The notes beneath the pieces were generated by a model. The model was not told the DNA's origin and searched no databases. It saw only the letters and a list, made by a program, of their open reading frames with translations. 64,000 bases of DNA from Roseburia lenta (lineage in GTDB: Bacteria; Bacillota; Clostridia; Lachnospirales; Lachnospiraceae): NCBI RefSeq assembly GCF_014287435.1, contig NZ_JACOPG010000004.1, positions 124,001-188,000 on the forward strand, read 5' to 3'. Within the stretch, counting starts at the first letter, position 1; the number at the start of each line of letters is the position of its first letter. This document shows positions 53,356-62,853 of this stretch, piece by piece. The position numbers and the translations under genes are program-made.

Positions 53356-53366
53356 GGGATATATTC

Positions 53367-53393
53367 TTGACAAGCCATATAAGAAAGTATAAA
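53367..53393 (+). promoter_or_regulatory. candidate rny promoter
   Basis: TTGACA (53367-53372) and TATAAA (53388-53393) with a short 15-bp spacer, 11 bases after the recX stop. The leader to the GTG is about 75 bases. Confidence 0.5.
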
Positions 53394-53473
53394 ATTTAAT
53401 TGTTGTATTTATATGCAGATTAGTAATTTTTCATGATGTATGTACAATAAAATTAAATAAGGGAGGTGCTCCT

Positions 53474-55021
53474 GTGCTTACGATAATAATCACAGCGGTT
53501 GTTACGTTAGTCGTTGCAGTTCCGGTGTCTCTTGCCATCGCAAATGCTTCCTACCAGAAGGCATCTGCAAAGAAGGTTGGCAGTGCAGAAGACAGGGCTC
53601 GTGAGATCATTGATGAGGCTGTCAAGAATGCAGAGACCAAGAAGCGTGAAGCTCTTTTAGAGGCCAAGGAAGAGTCTATGAATACCAAGAATGAACTCGA
53701 AAAAGAGATTCGTGAGCGTAGAGCAGAAATTCAGCGCAATGAACATCGTGTGCTTCAGAAGGAAGAGAATCTGGATAAAAAATTAGAGGCTCTTGAGAAG
53801 CGTGAGGCTGAATATACTGCCAAGGAACGTGCGGTTAACAAGCAGAAAGAAGAAGTTGCGAAGTTAAATCAGCAAAGAGTACAGGAACTAGAAAGAATCT
53901 CAGGATTAACCTCCGAACAAGCGAAAGAAATACTTTTAAAAACTGTTGAAGAAGATGTAAAACTTGACACTGCAAAACTGATCAAAGAATCCGTTGCGCA
54001 GGCAAAAGAGGAAGCAAACAAGAAGGCAAAGGACATTGTGGTTACTGCAATCCAGAAGTGTGCCGCAGATCATGTTGCCGAGACAACAATCTCTGTTGTT
54101 CAGCTTCCGAATGATGAAATGAAGGGAAGAATCATTGGTCGTGAGGGACGTAATATCCGTACCCTTGAGACTTTGACAGGTGTAGAACTGATTATTGATG
54201 ATACACCGGAAGCAGTTATTCTTTCTGCATTTGATCCGGTCAGACGTGAAGTGGCTAGAATTGCCTTAGAGAAGTTGATCGTAGATGGTCGTATTCACCC
54301 GGCTAGAATTGAGGAAATGGTTGAGAAGGCTCAGAAGGAAGTTGAGACTTTGATCCGTGAAGAGGGTGAGGCCGCAACACTTGAAGTTGGTGTTCATGGC
54401 GTACATCCGGAACTTGTCAAACTTCTTGGTAAGATGAGATATCGTACCAGTTATGGTCAGAATGTCTTAAAGCATTCTATTGAAGTAGCACAGTTAGCAG
54501 GACTGCTTGCCGCAGAGATTGGCGAGGATGTCAGACTTGCAAAGCGTGCTGGGTTACTTCATGATATTGGTAAGGCAGTCGACCGAGAGATGGAAGGTAC
54601 ACACGTACAGCTCGGTGTAGAACTTTGTAAGAGATACAAGGAATCACCGATTGTTATCAATGCGGTTGAAGCGCACCACGGCGATGTGGAACCGGAATCA
54701 TTGGTCGCATGCTTGGTACAGGCTGCTGATACGATCAGTGCGGCAAGACCTGGTGCAAGACGCGAGACATTAGAAGCATATTCAAACAGATTACAACAGT
54801 TAGAAGAGATTACCGATGGATTTAAGGGAGTCGAAAAATCTTTTGCTATTCAGGCAGGTAGAGAGGTTCGGGTAATGGTAGTTCCTGAACAGGTCAACGA
54901 TGCAGAGATGGTATTGTTGGCGCGGGATATTTCTAAGAGAATTGAGTCAGAATTAGATTATCCTGGACAGATCAAAGTAAATGTAATTCGTGAATCAAGA
55001 GTAACGGATTATGCAAAATAA
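53474..55021 (+). CDS. rny: ribonuclease Y
   Basis: Membrane-anchored endoribonuclease of 515 residues that starts mRNA decay in Firmicutes. An N-terminal membrane helix ([20 protein letters not shown]) is followed by a long coiled coil, a KH domain ([34 protein letters not shown] region) and the HD phosphohydrolase domain with H363-D364 in [10 protein letters not shown] and [13 protein letters not shown] start behind GGGAGGTG. Two terminators follow it. Confidence 0.96.
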   Translation: MLTIIITAVVTLVVAVPVSLAIANASYQKASAKKVGSAEDRAREIIDEAVKNAETKKREALLEAKEESMNTKNELEKEIRERRAEIQRNEHRVLQKEENLDKKLEALEKREAEYTAKERAVNKQKEEVAKLNQQRVQELERISGLTSEQAKEILLKTVEEDVKLDTAKLIKESVAQAKEEANKKAKDIVVTAIQKCAADHVAETTISVVQLPNDEMKGRIIGREGRNIRTLETLTGVELIIDDTPEAVILSAFDPVRREVARIALEKLIVDGRIHPARIEEMVEKAQKEVETLIREEGEAATLEVGVHGVHPELVKLLGKMRYRTSYGQNVLKHSIEVAQLAGLLAAEIGEDVRLAKRAGLLHDIGKAVDREMEGTHVQLGVELCKRYKESPIVINAVEAHHGDVEPESLVACLVQAADTISAARPGARRETLEAYSNRLQQLEEITDGFKGVEKSFAIQAGREVRVMVVPEQVNDAEMVLLARDISKRIESELDYPGQIKVNVIRESRVTDYAK

Positions 55022-55022
55022 A

Positions 55023-55052
55023 AAATAGTCAGCGAAAGCTGACTATTTTTTT
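55023..55052 (+). terminator. rny terminator
   Basis: AAATAGTCAGC (55023-55033) with its perfect complement (55038-55048) across a GAAA tetraloop, then TTTT. Confidence 0.9.
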
Positions 55053-55072
55053 ACAAACTTATCGCGGCACGG

Positions 55073-55098
55073 GAATGTGCGGAAGGCACATTCTTTTT
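55073..55098 (+). terminator. second terminator-like hairpin upstream of the Nudix gene
   Basis: GAATGTGC (55073-55080) pairs with GCACATTC (55086-55093) and TTTTT follows, ending only five bases before the next ribosome site. It may be a backup terminator, or a hairpin that limits read-through into the Nudix gene. Confidence 0.6.
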
Positions 55099-55117
55099 AT
55101 CAGAAGGAGTGAGAAAG

Positions 55118-55663
55118 ATGGAACACGTAGAGGTGGAAAAGAGAGAACTGGTTTATAAAGGCTCTATTCTGGATGTCTATGCAGACACCGTGCGCCTGCC
55201 AAACGGACACAAGGAAGCCTGGGATTTTGTGAGCCACAGAAAAGGGGCGGCGGCAGTCGTACCGGTTCTGCCGGATGGTAGGATTGTACTGGTACACCAG
55301 TACCGCCATGCCTTAAAACGTATGACATGGGAAATCCCGGCAGGATCCAGAGATTCCGTGACGGAAGATACTATGGTCTGTGCAAGAAGGGAACTGACCG
55401 AGGAGACAGGTTACACCTGTGACCGGATCGAGCCGCTCATCTCATTAAAGACCACCGTTGCCTTTTGCGATGAATTTATCGATGTCTATCTGGCAACCGG
55501 TCTCCATCCGGGACAACAGCATTTGGACGAGGCAGAGTCCATCGAGATCAAGGCTTGGAAGATGGAAGATCTTTTGACAGAGATCTATGCCGGGCGTATG
55601 CAGGATTCCAAGACGGTTTCGGCAATTCTGGCATATCAGGTCAAGGTCTTACAGCAAGGATAA
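55118..55663 (+). CDS. Nudix hydrolase, ADP-ribose pyrophosphatase type
   Basis: Hydrolase of 181 residues. The Nudix signature is read in GSRDSVTEDTMVCARRELTE plus ETG, with the acidic ADP-ribose-type context (WEIPAG before it, ESIEIKAWKMEDLL after it). There are six rather than five residues between the leading G and the E, a small variation. It likely cleaves ADP-ribose to AMP and ribose-5-phosphate. ATG 55118 is well spaced behind AAGGAG. Its neighbour is a SpoIIM homologue, and nudF close to spoIIM is also an arrangement in Bacillus, which supports both calls. Confidence 0.88.
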   Translation: MEHVEVEKRELVYKGSILDVYADTVRLPNGHKEAWDFVSHRKGAAAVVPVLPDGRIVLVHQYRHALKRMTWEIPAGSRDSVTEDTMVCARRELTEETGYTCDRIEPLISLKTTVAFCDEFIDVYLATGLHPGQQHLDEAESIEIKAWKMEDLLTEIYAGRMQDSKTVSAILAYQVKVLQQG

Positions 55664-55666
55664 GTA

Positions 55667-55694
55667 GCATAAAACGAGTACAGTATCATAAGAT
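55667..55694 (+). promoter_or_regulatory. candidate SigE promoter of spoIIM
   Basis: GCATAAA (55667-55673), 13-bp spacer, CATAAGAT (55687-55694), similar to SigE promoters. It shares CATAAAACG followed by a G-T-A-rich spacer with the candidate upstream of spoIIIAA. Confidence 0.5.
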
Positions 55695-55728
55695 GAATAA
55701 GGATGATTTGGACAGGGAGTGAAACCAA

Positions 55729-56346
55729 ATGAAGCAGTATTCATATTATGATGCATATCACAGACAGAGGAAATTCCCGATGACGATCCGCCTGCATCGC
55801 TGGCGGAGCAAGAGAGGGGTATTTCTTTTGTCTTTTTTTATTGCCCTGGTCTTGGTGCGCTTTTTCTTGTGGGAGGAGATCACGGAGGTGGCAGGCTGGA
55901 GCAGGATCTGTCTGGAACGGTTGGATGCCAATATCAGCGACAGCAGGAATTTTTTCTGGTATGTGGTCATACGAAGAAGTGAACTTCTCTTGCTCTTGAC
56001 CTTGTGTGGGCTGACGAGAATGCGAAAAGCCTTATATTATATTGCCAGTGGACTGGGTGGCATTTGGCTTGGAATTTTCCTCATGTCTTTTCTAAAGATC
56101 TACGGTTGGAAAGGTCTGCTACTGGGAGCAGCAGCCTTGCTCCCACAGTGGATCGTCTACGGCATGCTCTTTGCTTATTTGTATTGGCTTTTCATTCGGC
56201 GTAAAGAGTTGGAGAGCAGGGAAAGCCTGCCAAGATATCTTTTATATGTGCTGGGACTTTTTGGGATGATGGCAAGCGGTATTTATTTGGAGTGTTTTGT
56301 CAATCCGCTTTTGATCGTATTCGTCAAAAATCTCTTTGTATTGTAA
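55729..56346 (+). CDS. spoIIM: stage II sporulation protein M-like membrane protein
   Basis: Membrane protein of 205 residues with about five hydrophobic segments (GVFLLSFFIALVLVRFFLW, LLLLLTLCGLTRM, ASGLGGIWLGIFLMSF, LLLGAAALLPQWIVYGMLFAYL and the C-terminal LYVLGLFGMMASGIYLECFV then NPLLIVFVKNLF). This order fits SpoIIM of the DUF95 family, part of the complex for septal peptidoglycan removal and engulfment in the mother cell. The position next to a nudF-like gene and a SigE-like promoter supports it. The gene symbol is by family and context, not by strong identity. Confidence 0.75.
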   Translation: MKQYSYYDAYHRQRKFPMTIRLHRWRSKRGVFLLSFFIALVLVRFFLWEEITEVAGWSRICLERLDANISDSRNFFWYVVIRRSELLLLLTLCGLTRMRKALYYIASGLGGIWLGIFLMSFLKIYGWKGLLLGAAALLPQWIVYGMLFAYLYWLFIRRKELESRESLPRYLLYVLGLFGMMASGIYLECFVNPLLIVFVKNLFVL

Positions 56347-56386
56347 AAAGATGTCCGGCAAATACCGGAAAAGTGTTTTTCTACGC

Positions 56387-56420
56387 GTACACATGTACCT
56401 GTACAACGTACAAATAGTAC
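56387..56420. promoter_or_regulatory. cluster of GTAC motifs upstream of gltB
   Basis: Five GTAC tetramers within 34 bp (starting at 56387, 56395, 56401, 56408 and 56417), including an inverted repeat ACGTAC-AAATA-GTACGT (56406-56422). It lies about 90 bp before the gltB -35. It may be a regulator site for glutamate synthase; the regulator is unknown. The rest of the 56347-56595 gap is AT-rich, with a weak TCCGG-N6-CCGGA hairpin just after spoIIM. Confidence 0.4.
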
Positions 56421-56510
56421 GTGTATATATGAAAACAATATATAAAGACAGATAACAATATAAATATATAAAAATAGTCGAATAATCAGACAATATAAAA
56501 GAAAAAGTTG

Positions 56511-56539
56511 TTTACAAACGGGAAAAGCAGGAGTATATT
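56511..56539 (+). promoter_or_regulatory. gltB promoter
   Basis: TTTACA (56511-56516), 17-bp spacer, TATATT (56534-56539). The leader is about 50 bases. Confidence 0.65.
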
Positions 56540-56595
56540 AGTTAGCGACAGATGAATTTTCGGGAAGGAAAAGATATACAGAGAGGATGGATACG

Positions 56596-59500
56596 ATGGA
56601 GAATAAGAATCAGAAGACGGGCTTATATCGACAGGAATTTGAACATGATAACTGCGGTATCGGTGCCGTTGTCAGTATGAAAGGGATCAAGACACATCAG
56701 ACAGTGTCAGATGCTCTAAAGATCGTAGAGAATCTGGAACACAGAGCCGGCAAGGACGCTGAGGGGAAGACGGGCGACGGTGTTGGTATCATGTTGCAGG
56801 TATCGCATAAGTTCTTTAGCAAGATCGCGGGTAATCTTGGCATAGATTTAGGAGAGGAGAGAACCTATGGTGTAGGTATGTTCTTTTTCCCCCAGGATGA
56901 GTTGAACCGCAATCAGGCAAAGAAGATGTTTGAAATCATTGTGGAAAAGGAAGGCATGGAATTCTTGGGTTGGAGAGATGTACCGACCAATCCAAAGGTT
57001 CTTGGAAAGAAAGCAATCGACTGCATGCCTTATATTATGCAGGGATTTGTGAAAAAGCCGGCAGATGTTAAGACAGGACTCGATTTTGACCGCAAGTTGT
57101 ATGTGGCAAGACGTGTATTTGAGCAGACCTGTGAGAATACCTATGTGGTTTCACTTTCCAGCCGTACGATCGTATATAAGGGTATGTTTCTGGTAGGACA
57201 GCTGCGTACCTTCTTTACTGATCTGCATGATGAAGATTACGAGTCAGCGATCGCTATCGTACATTCCCGTTTCTCCACCAACACCAATCCAAGTTGGGAG
57301 AGAGCACATCCGAACCGTTTTATCGTACATAATGGAGAGATCAATACGATCAAGGGAAATGCAGACCGCATGCTTTCCCGTGAGGAGACTATGTATTCTG
57401 AGTTCTTAGAGACAGAACTTTCTAAGATCACACCGGTTGTCAACACTTCCGGTTCTGACTCAGCAATGCTTGACAATACTTTGGAATTTTTGGTCATGAA
57501 TGGACTGCCATTGCCGCTTGCCGTCATGATGACCATACCGGAGCCGTGGATCAACAATCAGGCAATGAATCAGGAGCGCAAGGACTTTTATCAGTATTAT
57601 GCGACCATGATGGAGCCTTGGGACGGACCGGCATCCATTCTTTTCTCAGATGGAGATATCATGGGAGCAGTTCTGGATCGAAACGGTCTGCGTCCATCCA
57701 GATATTATGTGACCAAGGACGACTATCTGATCCTTTCTTCCGAAGTTGGTGTACTGCCGATCGATGAGAGCAGAATCTTATCCAAAGACCGTTTAAAGCC
57801 AGGCAAGATGCTTTTGGTAGATACGGTTGCCGGACGTCTGATCGATGATGATGAATTAAAGACCGCTTATGCGACCAAGCAGCCGTATGGTGAGTGGCTG
57901 GACAAGAACCTGGTACATCTGCATGATCTGAAGATCCCGAATAAACGTGTACCGAACCACACCAAGGAAGAACGTGCCAAGTTGCAGAAAGCCTTTGGCT
58001 ATTCTTACGAGGACTTAAAGACTTCCATCCTGCCAATGGCACTCAATGGGGCAGAGGGCATCGGTGCCATGGGTATCGATACACCGCTGGCAGTACTGTC
58101 TAACCAGCATCAGCCGCTCTTTAACTATTTCAAGCAGTTGTTTGCACAGGTTACCAATCCGCCGATCGACTCCATCCGTGAGAAGGTCGTGACATCTACG
58201 ACCATCTATCTGGGCGAGAGCGGCAATGTCTTAGAGGAAAAAGAAGAAAATTGTAAGATGCTTCGGATTAACAATCCGATCCTGACCAATACAGACCTGC
58301 TCAAGATCAAGAATATGGATGTGGAGGGATTTAAGGTTGAGACTATCCCGATCACATATTATAAGAATACATCTTTGGAAAAAGCCATCGATCACCTCTA
58401 TGTAGAGGCAGATCGTGCGCACAGAGAGGGTGCTAATATCATCATCCTGTCTGACCGCGGCGTGGATGAGAACCATGTAGCCATCCCATCCCTGCTTGCA
58501 GTTTCTGCTTTACAGCAGTATCTGGTACAGACCAAAAAGAGGACAAGCCTTTCTGTGATCCTGGAGAGTGGAGAACCGCGAGAGGTACACCATTTTGCAA
58601 CCCTTTTGGGCTATGGTGCATCTGCCATCAATCCATATCTGGCACAGGAGAGCATCCAGGAACTGATCGATCTCAACATGCTTGACAAAGATTATTATGC
58701 GGCAGTGGATTCTTATAATGAAGCCGTTATCAGCGGCATCATCAAGATCGCATCCAAGATGGGAATTTCTACCGTCCAGTCTTATCAGGGAGCCAAGATC
58801 TTTGAAGCCATCGGTATCAATGAGGATGTGGTAAACCGTTACTTTAAGGGAACGGTCAGCCGTATCGGCGGTATTGGTATCGAGGATATCCAAAAGGATG
58901 TAGAAATGCTGCATTCACAGGCATTCGATCCTTTGGATCTGCATACGGATAATACCTTGGACAGCAAGGGCGCACACAAGATGCGCAGTGGCAAGGAGGA
59001 ACACCTGTATAACCCACAGACCATCCACTTGCTGCAACTTTCTACCAGAACCGGCGACTATGATACCTTTAAGGAATATACCTCACTTGTCAATAAAGAG
59101 GATGATACCATTATGAACTTGCGCGGACTTTTGGATTTCAAATATCCGAAAAAGGGCATCAGCATTGATGAAGTAGAATCCGTAGATGAGATCGTTAAGC
59201 GATTTAAGACAGGTGCCATGTCCTATGGATCTATTTCCAAGGAAGCACATGAGACTATGGCGATCGCCATGAACATGCTGCACGGAAAATCCAATTCCGG
59301 TGAAGGTGGTGAGGAAGAAGAGCGCCTTACCATCGGCAAGGACGGAAAGAACCGTTGCTCTGCTATCAAGCAGGTAGCATCCGGTCGATTTGGTGTTACC
59401 AGCCGTTACTTGGTAAGCGCCAAGGAGATCCAGATCAAGATGGCACAGGGAGCAAAACCGGGTGAAGGCGGACATTTGCCGGGCAAGAAAGTTTATCCTT

Positions 59501-61137
59501 GGATCGCCAAGACAAGACTTTCCACACCGGGCGTATCCTTGATCTCGCCGCCACCACATCATGATATTTATTCGATCGAAGATCTGGCACAGTTGATCTA
59601 CGATCTGAAAAATGCAAATAAAGACGCCAGAATTTCTGTAAAACTGGTTTCTGAGGCGGGGGTCGGAACGGTTGCTTCCGGTGTGGCAAAGGCAGGAGCA
59701 CAGGTTATTTTGATTTCCGGTTATGACGGAGGAACCGGTGCCGCACCGAGAAGTTCCATTCACAATGCCGGACTTCCGTGGGAACTTGGACTTGCAGAAG
59801 CACACCAGACCTTGACTATGAATGGTCTGCGCAACAAGGTTGTCATTGAGACAGACGGTAAACTCATGAGTGGTCGTGATGTTGCAATCGCTGCCATGCT
59901 TGGTGCCGAGGAATACGGCTTTGCTACAGCGCCGCTGGTTACCATGGGATGCGTGATGATGCGTGTCTGCAATCTGGATACCTGTCCGGTGGGGATTGCA
60001 ACCCAGAATCCGGAATTGCGCAAGCGCTTTACCGGAAAACCGGAATATGTTGTCAACTTTATGCGTTTTATCGCACAGGAACTGCGTGAGTACATGGCAA
60101 GACTTGGCGTGCGCAGCGTAGATGAACTGGTAGGCCGCACGGATCTTTTGGAAGTAAAGGAGAGTGCAAAACAGGGCAGATATGCAAAGATCGACCTTTC
60201 TGCGATCTTGGACAATCCATATGCCAAGGATGCAGGAAAGATCTGCTACAACAAGAAAAATGTATTTGATTTCCAGTTGGAAAAGACGGTAGATGAAAAG
60301 ATCCTTTTGAAACAGTTTAAGGACGCTTTGGAAAACGGAAGCAAAAAGGGTCTACAGATCGATGTGACCAATACCGACCGTTCCGTAGGTACCCTCTTTG
60401 GCGCGGAGATCACCAGACGCTTTGGCGAATCTTTGCCGGAAGATACCTTTACGGTACAGTGTAACGGTGCCGGTGGACAGAGTTTTGGTGCCTTTATTCC
60501 AAAGGGGCTGACGCTTGAACTTGTCGGCGACAGCAACGATTACTTTGGTAAGGGACTTTCCGGTGGAAAGTTAGTCGTTTACCCGCCAACAGGTGTAACT
60601 TATAAAGAAGACGAAAATATCATTATCGGTAATGTGGCACTTTACGGTGCGACCAGCGGTAAAGCCTTTATCAACGGTGTGGCCGGAGAGCGTTTCTGTG
60701 TCAGAAATTCAGGTGCAACTGCGGTTGTAGAGGGCTGTGGCGATCACGGTTGTGAATATATGACCGGCGGACGTGTCGTAGTCTTAGGGCAGACCGGAAA
60801 GAACTTTGCTGCCGGTATGAGCGGCGGAATCGCTTATGTACTGGATGAAGATGCATCCCTTTACCGAAAACTCAATAAGACCATGGTATCTTTGGAACCG
60901 GTGACAGATAAGTATGATGTCTTAGAATTAAAGGAGATCATTACGGAACATGTTGCTTACACCAATTCCAAGAAGGGCAAGGAGATATTTGACAACTTTA
61001 GCCAGTATCTGCCGAAATTCAAAAAGATCGTGCCTCACGACTACAAGAAGATGATGATGACTATTGTCCAGATGGAAGAAAAGGGACTCAGCAGTGAGCA
61101 GGCCCAGATCGAGGCGTTCAACGCTTTGACAAAGTAA
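56596..61137 (+). CDS. gltB: glutamate synthase large subunit
   Basis: Enzyme subunit of 1513 residues that takes ammonia from glutamine and makes glutamate from 2-oxoglutarate. The glutaminase nucleophile is the cysteine of DNCGIGAVV (residue 20), exposed after removal of the short propeptide. The FMN/synthase part has SYGSISKEAHE, ISGYDGGTGAAPRSS and the [3Fe-4S] cysteines in CVMMRVCNLDTCPVG. The C-terminal GxGxG helix domain ends the protein. ATG 56596 is preferred because the GAGAGG site abuts the earlier ATG 56587. It pairs with gltD, 16 bases downstream. Confidence 0.97.
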   Translation: MENKNQKTGLYRQEFEHDNCGIGAVVSMKGIKTHQTVSDALKIVENLEHRAGKDAEGKTGDGVGIMLQVSHKFFSKIAGNLGIDLGEERTYGVGMFFFPQDELNRNQAKKMFEIIVEKEGMEFLGWRDVPTNPKVLGKKAIDCMPYIMQGFVKKPADVKTGLDFDRKLYVARRVFEQTCENTYVVSLSSRTIVYKGMFLVGQLRTFFTDLHDEDYESAIAIVHSRFSTNTNPSWERAHPNRFIVHNGEINTIKGNADRMLSREETMYSEFLETELSKITPVVNTSGSDSAMLDNTLEFLVMNGLPLPLAVMMTIPEPWINNQAMNQERKDFYQYYATMMEPWDGPASILFSDGDIMGAVLDRNGLRPSRYYVTKDDYLILSSEVGVLPIDESRILSKDRLKPGKMLLVDTVAGRLIDDDELKTAYATKQPYGEWLDKNLVHLHDLKIPNKRVPNHTKEERAKLQKAFGYSYEDLKTSILPMALNGAEGIGAMGIDTPLAVLSNQHQPLFNYFKQLFAQVTNPPIDSIREKVVTSTTIYLGESGNVLEEKEENCKMLRINNPILTNTDLLKIKNMDVEGFKVETIPITYYKNTSLEKAIDHLYVEADRAHREGANIIILSDRGVDENHVAIPSLLAVSALQQYLVQTKKRTSLSVILESGEPREVHHFATLLGYGASAINPYLAQESIQELIDLNMLDKDYYAAVDSYNEAVISGIIKIASKMGISTVQSYQGAKIFEAIGINEDVVNRYFKGTVSRIGGIGIEDIQKDVEMLHSQAFDPLDLHTDNTLDSKGAHKMRSGKEEHLYNPQTIHLLQLSTRTGDYDTFKEYTSLVNKEDDTIMNLRGLLDFKYPKKGISIDEVESVDEIVKRFKTGAMSYGSISKEAHETMAIAMNMLHGKSNSGEGGEEEERLTIGKDGKNRCSAIKQVASGRFGVTSRYLVSAKEIQIKMAQGAKPGEGGHLPGKKVYPWIAKTRLSTPGVSLISPPPHHDIYSIEDLAQLIYDLKNANKDARISVKLVSEAGVGTVASGVAKAGAQVILISGYDGGTGAAPRSSIHNAGLPWELGLAEAHQTLTMNGLRNKVVIETDGKLMSGRDVAIAAMLGAEEYGFATAPLVTMGCVMMRVCNLDTCPVGIATQNPELRKRFTGKPEYVVNFMRFIAQELREYMARLGVRSVDELVGRTDLLEVKESAKQGRYAKIDLSAILDNPYAKDAGKICYNKKNVFDFQLEKTVDEKILLKQFKDALENGSKKGLQIDVTNTDRSVGTLFGAEITRRFGESLPEDTFTVQCNGAGGQSFGAFIPKGLTLELVGDSNDYFGKGLSGGKLVVYPPTGVTYKEDENIIIGNVALYGATSGKAFINGVAGERFCVRNSGATAVVEGCGDHGCEYMTGGRVVVLGQTGKNFAAGMSGGIAYVLDEDASLYRKLNKTMVSLEPVTDKYDVLELKEIITEHVAYTNSKKGKEIFDNFSQYLPKFKKIVPHDYKKMMMTIVQMEEKGLSSEQAQIEAFNALTK

Positions 61138-61153
61138 GAGAAAGGAGATACCA

Positions 61154-62638
61154 ATGGGAAAAGCAACAGGATTTTTAGAATATGAGCGTCGGGAGTCACA
61201 GGCGATCGACGCAAAGGAGAGAATCAAGAATTTTAACGAATTTCATATTCCACTTTCAACAGAAGAACAGCAGAGACAGGGATCACGTTGTATGGACTGC
61301 GGTGTTCCTTTCTGCCAGTCGGGTATGACGATCAAGGGGATGACCTCGGGGTGTCCTCTCAACAACCTGATACCGGAGTGGAACGATCTGGTCTATCATG
61401 GCAACTGGGAGCAGGCGTACCTGCGTTTGCACAAGACCAGCAATTTCCCGGAATTTACTTGCCGTGTATGCCCGGGACTTTGTGAAAAGGCATGTACCTG
61501 CGGGCTGAACGGAGATCCGGTCACGACCAGGGAAAATGAGCGTGCTATCATTGAATACGCCTATGCACACGGTCTGGCAGACGCAAAGCCGCCGGTCAAT
61601 CGTTCCGGCAAAAAGATCGCGGTCATCGGTTCCGGTCCTTCCGGGCTTGCAGCAGCAGACCAACTCAATTCCAGAGGACATGCAGTGACGGTCTATGAGA
61701 GAAATGACCGTGTGGGTGGATTGCTCCGTTACGGTATTCCAAATATGAAACTGGAAAAGCAGATCATTGACCGCAAGACCGCTGTTATGGAAGAAGAGGG
61801 CATTACCTTTAAGACCAATGTAGATGTTGGTAAGGACATCAAGCCAAAGGAACTCCTGGCAGAATATGATGCTGTGATCTTAGCATGCGGGGCATCCAAT
61901 CCAAGAGACATCCAGGCGCCGGGCAGAGAGGCAAAAGGTATCTACTTTGCGGTAGATTTTTTGACCTCCACGACCAAGAGCCTGTGGGACAATGGATTAA
62001 AAGAAGGAACTTTTATCTCTGCAAAGGATAAAGATGTGATCGTGATCGGTGGTGGTGATACCGGTAATGACTGTGTGGGTACCTGCATGCGTCATGGTTG
62101 CAAATCCATCACACAACTGGAAATGATGCCGAAGGCACCGGATGAGAGACGGGAGAGCAATCCTTGGCCACAGTGGCCGCTGGTCTGCAAGACAGATTAC
62201 GGTCAGGAAGAAGCAATCGCGGTCTTTGGACATGATCCGCGTATTTATACAACGACGGTTAAAGAATTCAAGAAAGACCGCAGCGGCAACCTAAAGAGCG
62301 TTATCCTTGTCAGTCTGGAATCCAAGACGGACGAAAAGACCGGCAGACGCATGATGGTGCCGGTGGAAGGTACAGAAAAAGAAGTGCCATGCCAACTGGT
62401 GCTGATCGCCGCAGGTTTTTTGGGAAGCCAGTCTTATGTGACCGATGCCTTTAAGGTAAAGGTGGACGGCAGAACCAATGTCGCTACGGAGGCAGGAAAG
62501 TTTGCCGCTTCGGTAGACAAGATCTTTACCGCGGGCGATATGCATACCGGTCAGTCGCTGGTTGTGAAGGCAATTCGACAGGGACGTGATTGTGCAAGAG
62601 AAGTAGATGAATATCTGATGGGATATTCTAATTTATAA
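61154..62638 (+). CDS. gltD: glutamate synthase small subunit
   Basis: Flavoprotein of 494 residues that passes electrons from NADPH through FAD and [4Fe-4S] clusters to GltB. The N-terminal cluster cysteines are C46, C49 and C54 (CMDCGVPFC) and a second set in CRVCPGLCEKACTC. FAD and NAD(P)H Rossmann motifs are GSGPSGLAAA and VIGGGDTGNDC. The C-terminal FAD-closing motif is AGDMHTGQSLVVKAIRQGR. ATG behind GAAAGGAG. Same operon as gltB. Confidence 0.96.
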   Translation: MGKATGFLEYERRESQAIDAKERIKNFNEFHIPLSTEEQQRQGSRCMDCGVPFCQSGMTIKGMTSGCPLNNLIPEWNDLVYHGNWEQAYLRLHKTSNFPEFTCRVCPGLCEKACTCGLNGDPVTTRENERAIIEYAYAHGLADAKPPVNRSGKKIAVIGSGPSGLAAADQLNSRGHAVTVYERNDRVGGLLRYGIPNMKLEKQIIDRKTAVMEEEGITFKTNVDVGKDIKPKELLAEYDAVILACGASNPRDIQAPGREAKGIYFAVDFLTSTTKSLWDNGLKEGTFISAKDKDVIVIGGGDTGNDCVGTCMRHGCKSITQLEMMPKAPDERRESNPWPQWPLVCKTDYGQEEAIAVFGHDPRIYTTTVKEFKKDRSGNLKSVILVSLESKTDEKTGRRMMVPVEGTEKEVPCQLVLIAAGFLGSQSYVTDAFKVKVDGRTNVATEAGKFAASVDKIFTAGDMHTGQSLVVKAIRQGRDCAREVDEYLMGYSNL

Positions 62639-62651
62639 TTTAGATTTACGG

Positions 62652-62707
62652 AAAAGACACCGACGGTGCAGAGTCAGAAGACGACTTTGTGCTATCGGTG
62701 TCTTTTT
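62652..62707 (+). terminator. gltBD terminator
   Basis: AAAAGACACCGA (62652-62663) pairs perfectly with TCGGTGTCTTTT (62695-62706), with a second inner stem between. A T follows in TTTTTG. Ends the gltB-gltD transcript. The remaining gap to 62853 holds no convincing gene. Confidence 0.82.
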
Positions 62708-62853
62708 GTGTCCGGATATGTACACCGTGTATGGTATAAAGCCCATCCGTGGCTTAATTTATAAAAATTTAAGAATTGAATCTTATGTCCTTCCTTGTAA
62801 AAGATAGTCGCTATGCCTTAAAATTAAAGTAAGAAAATGGCAGGTGATTTATT

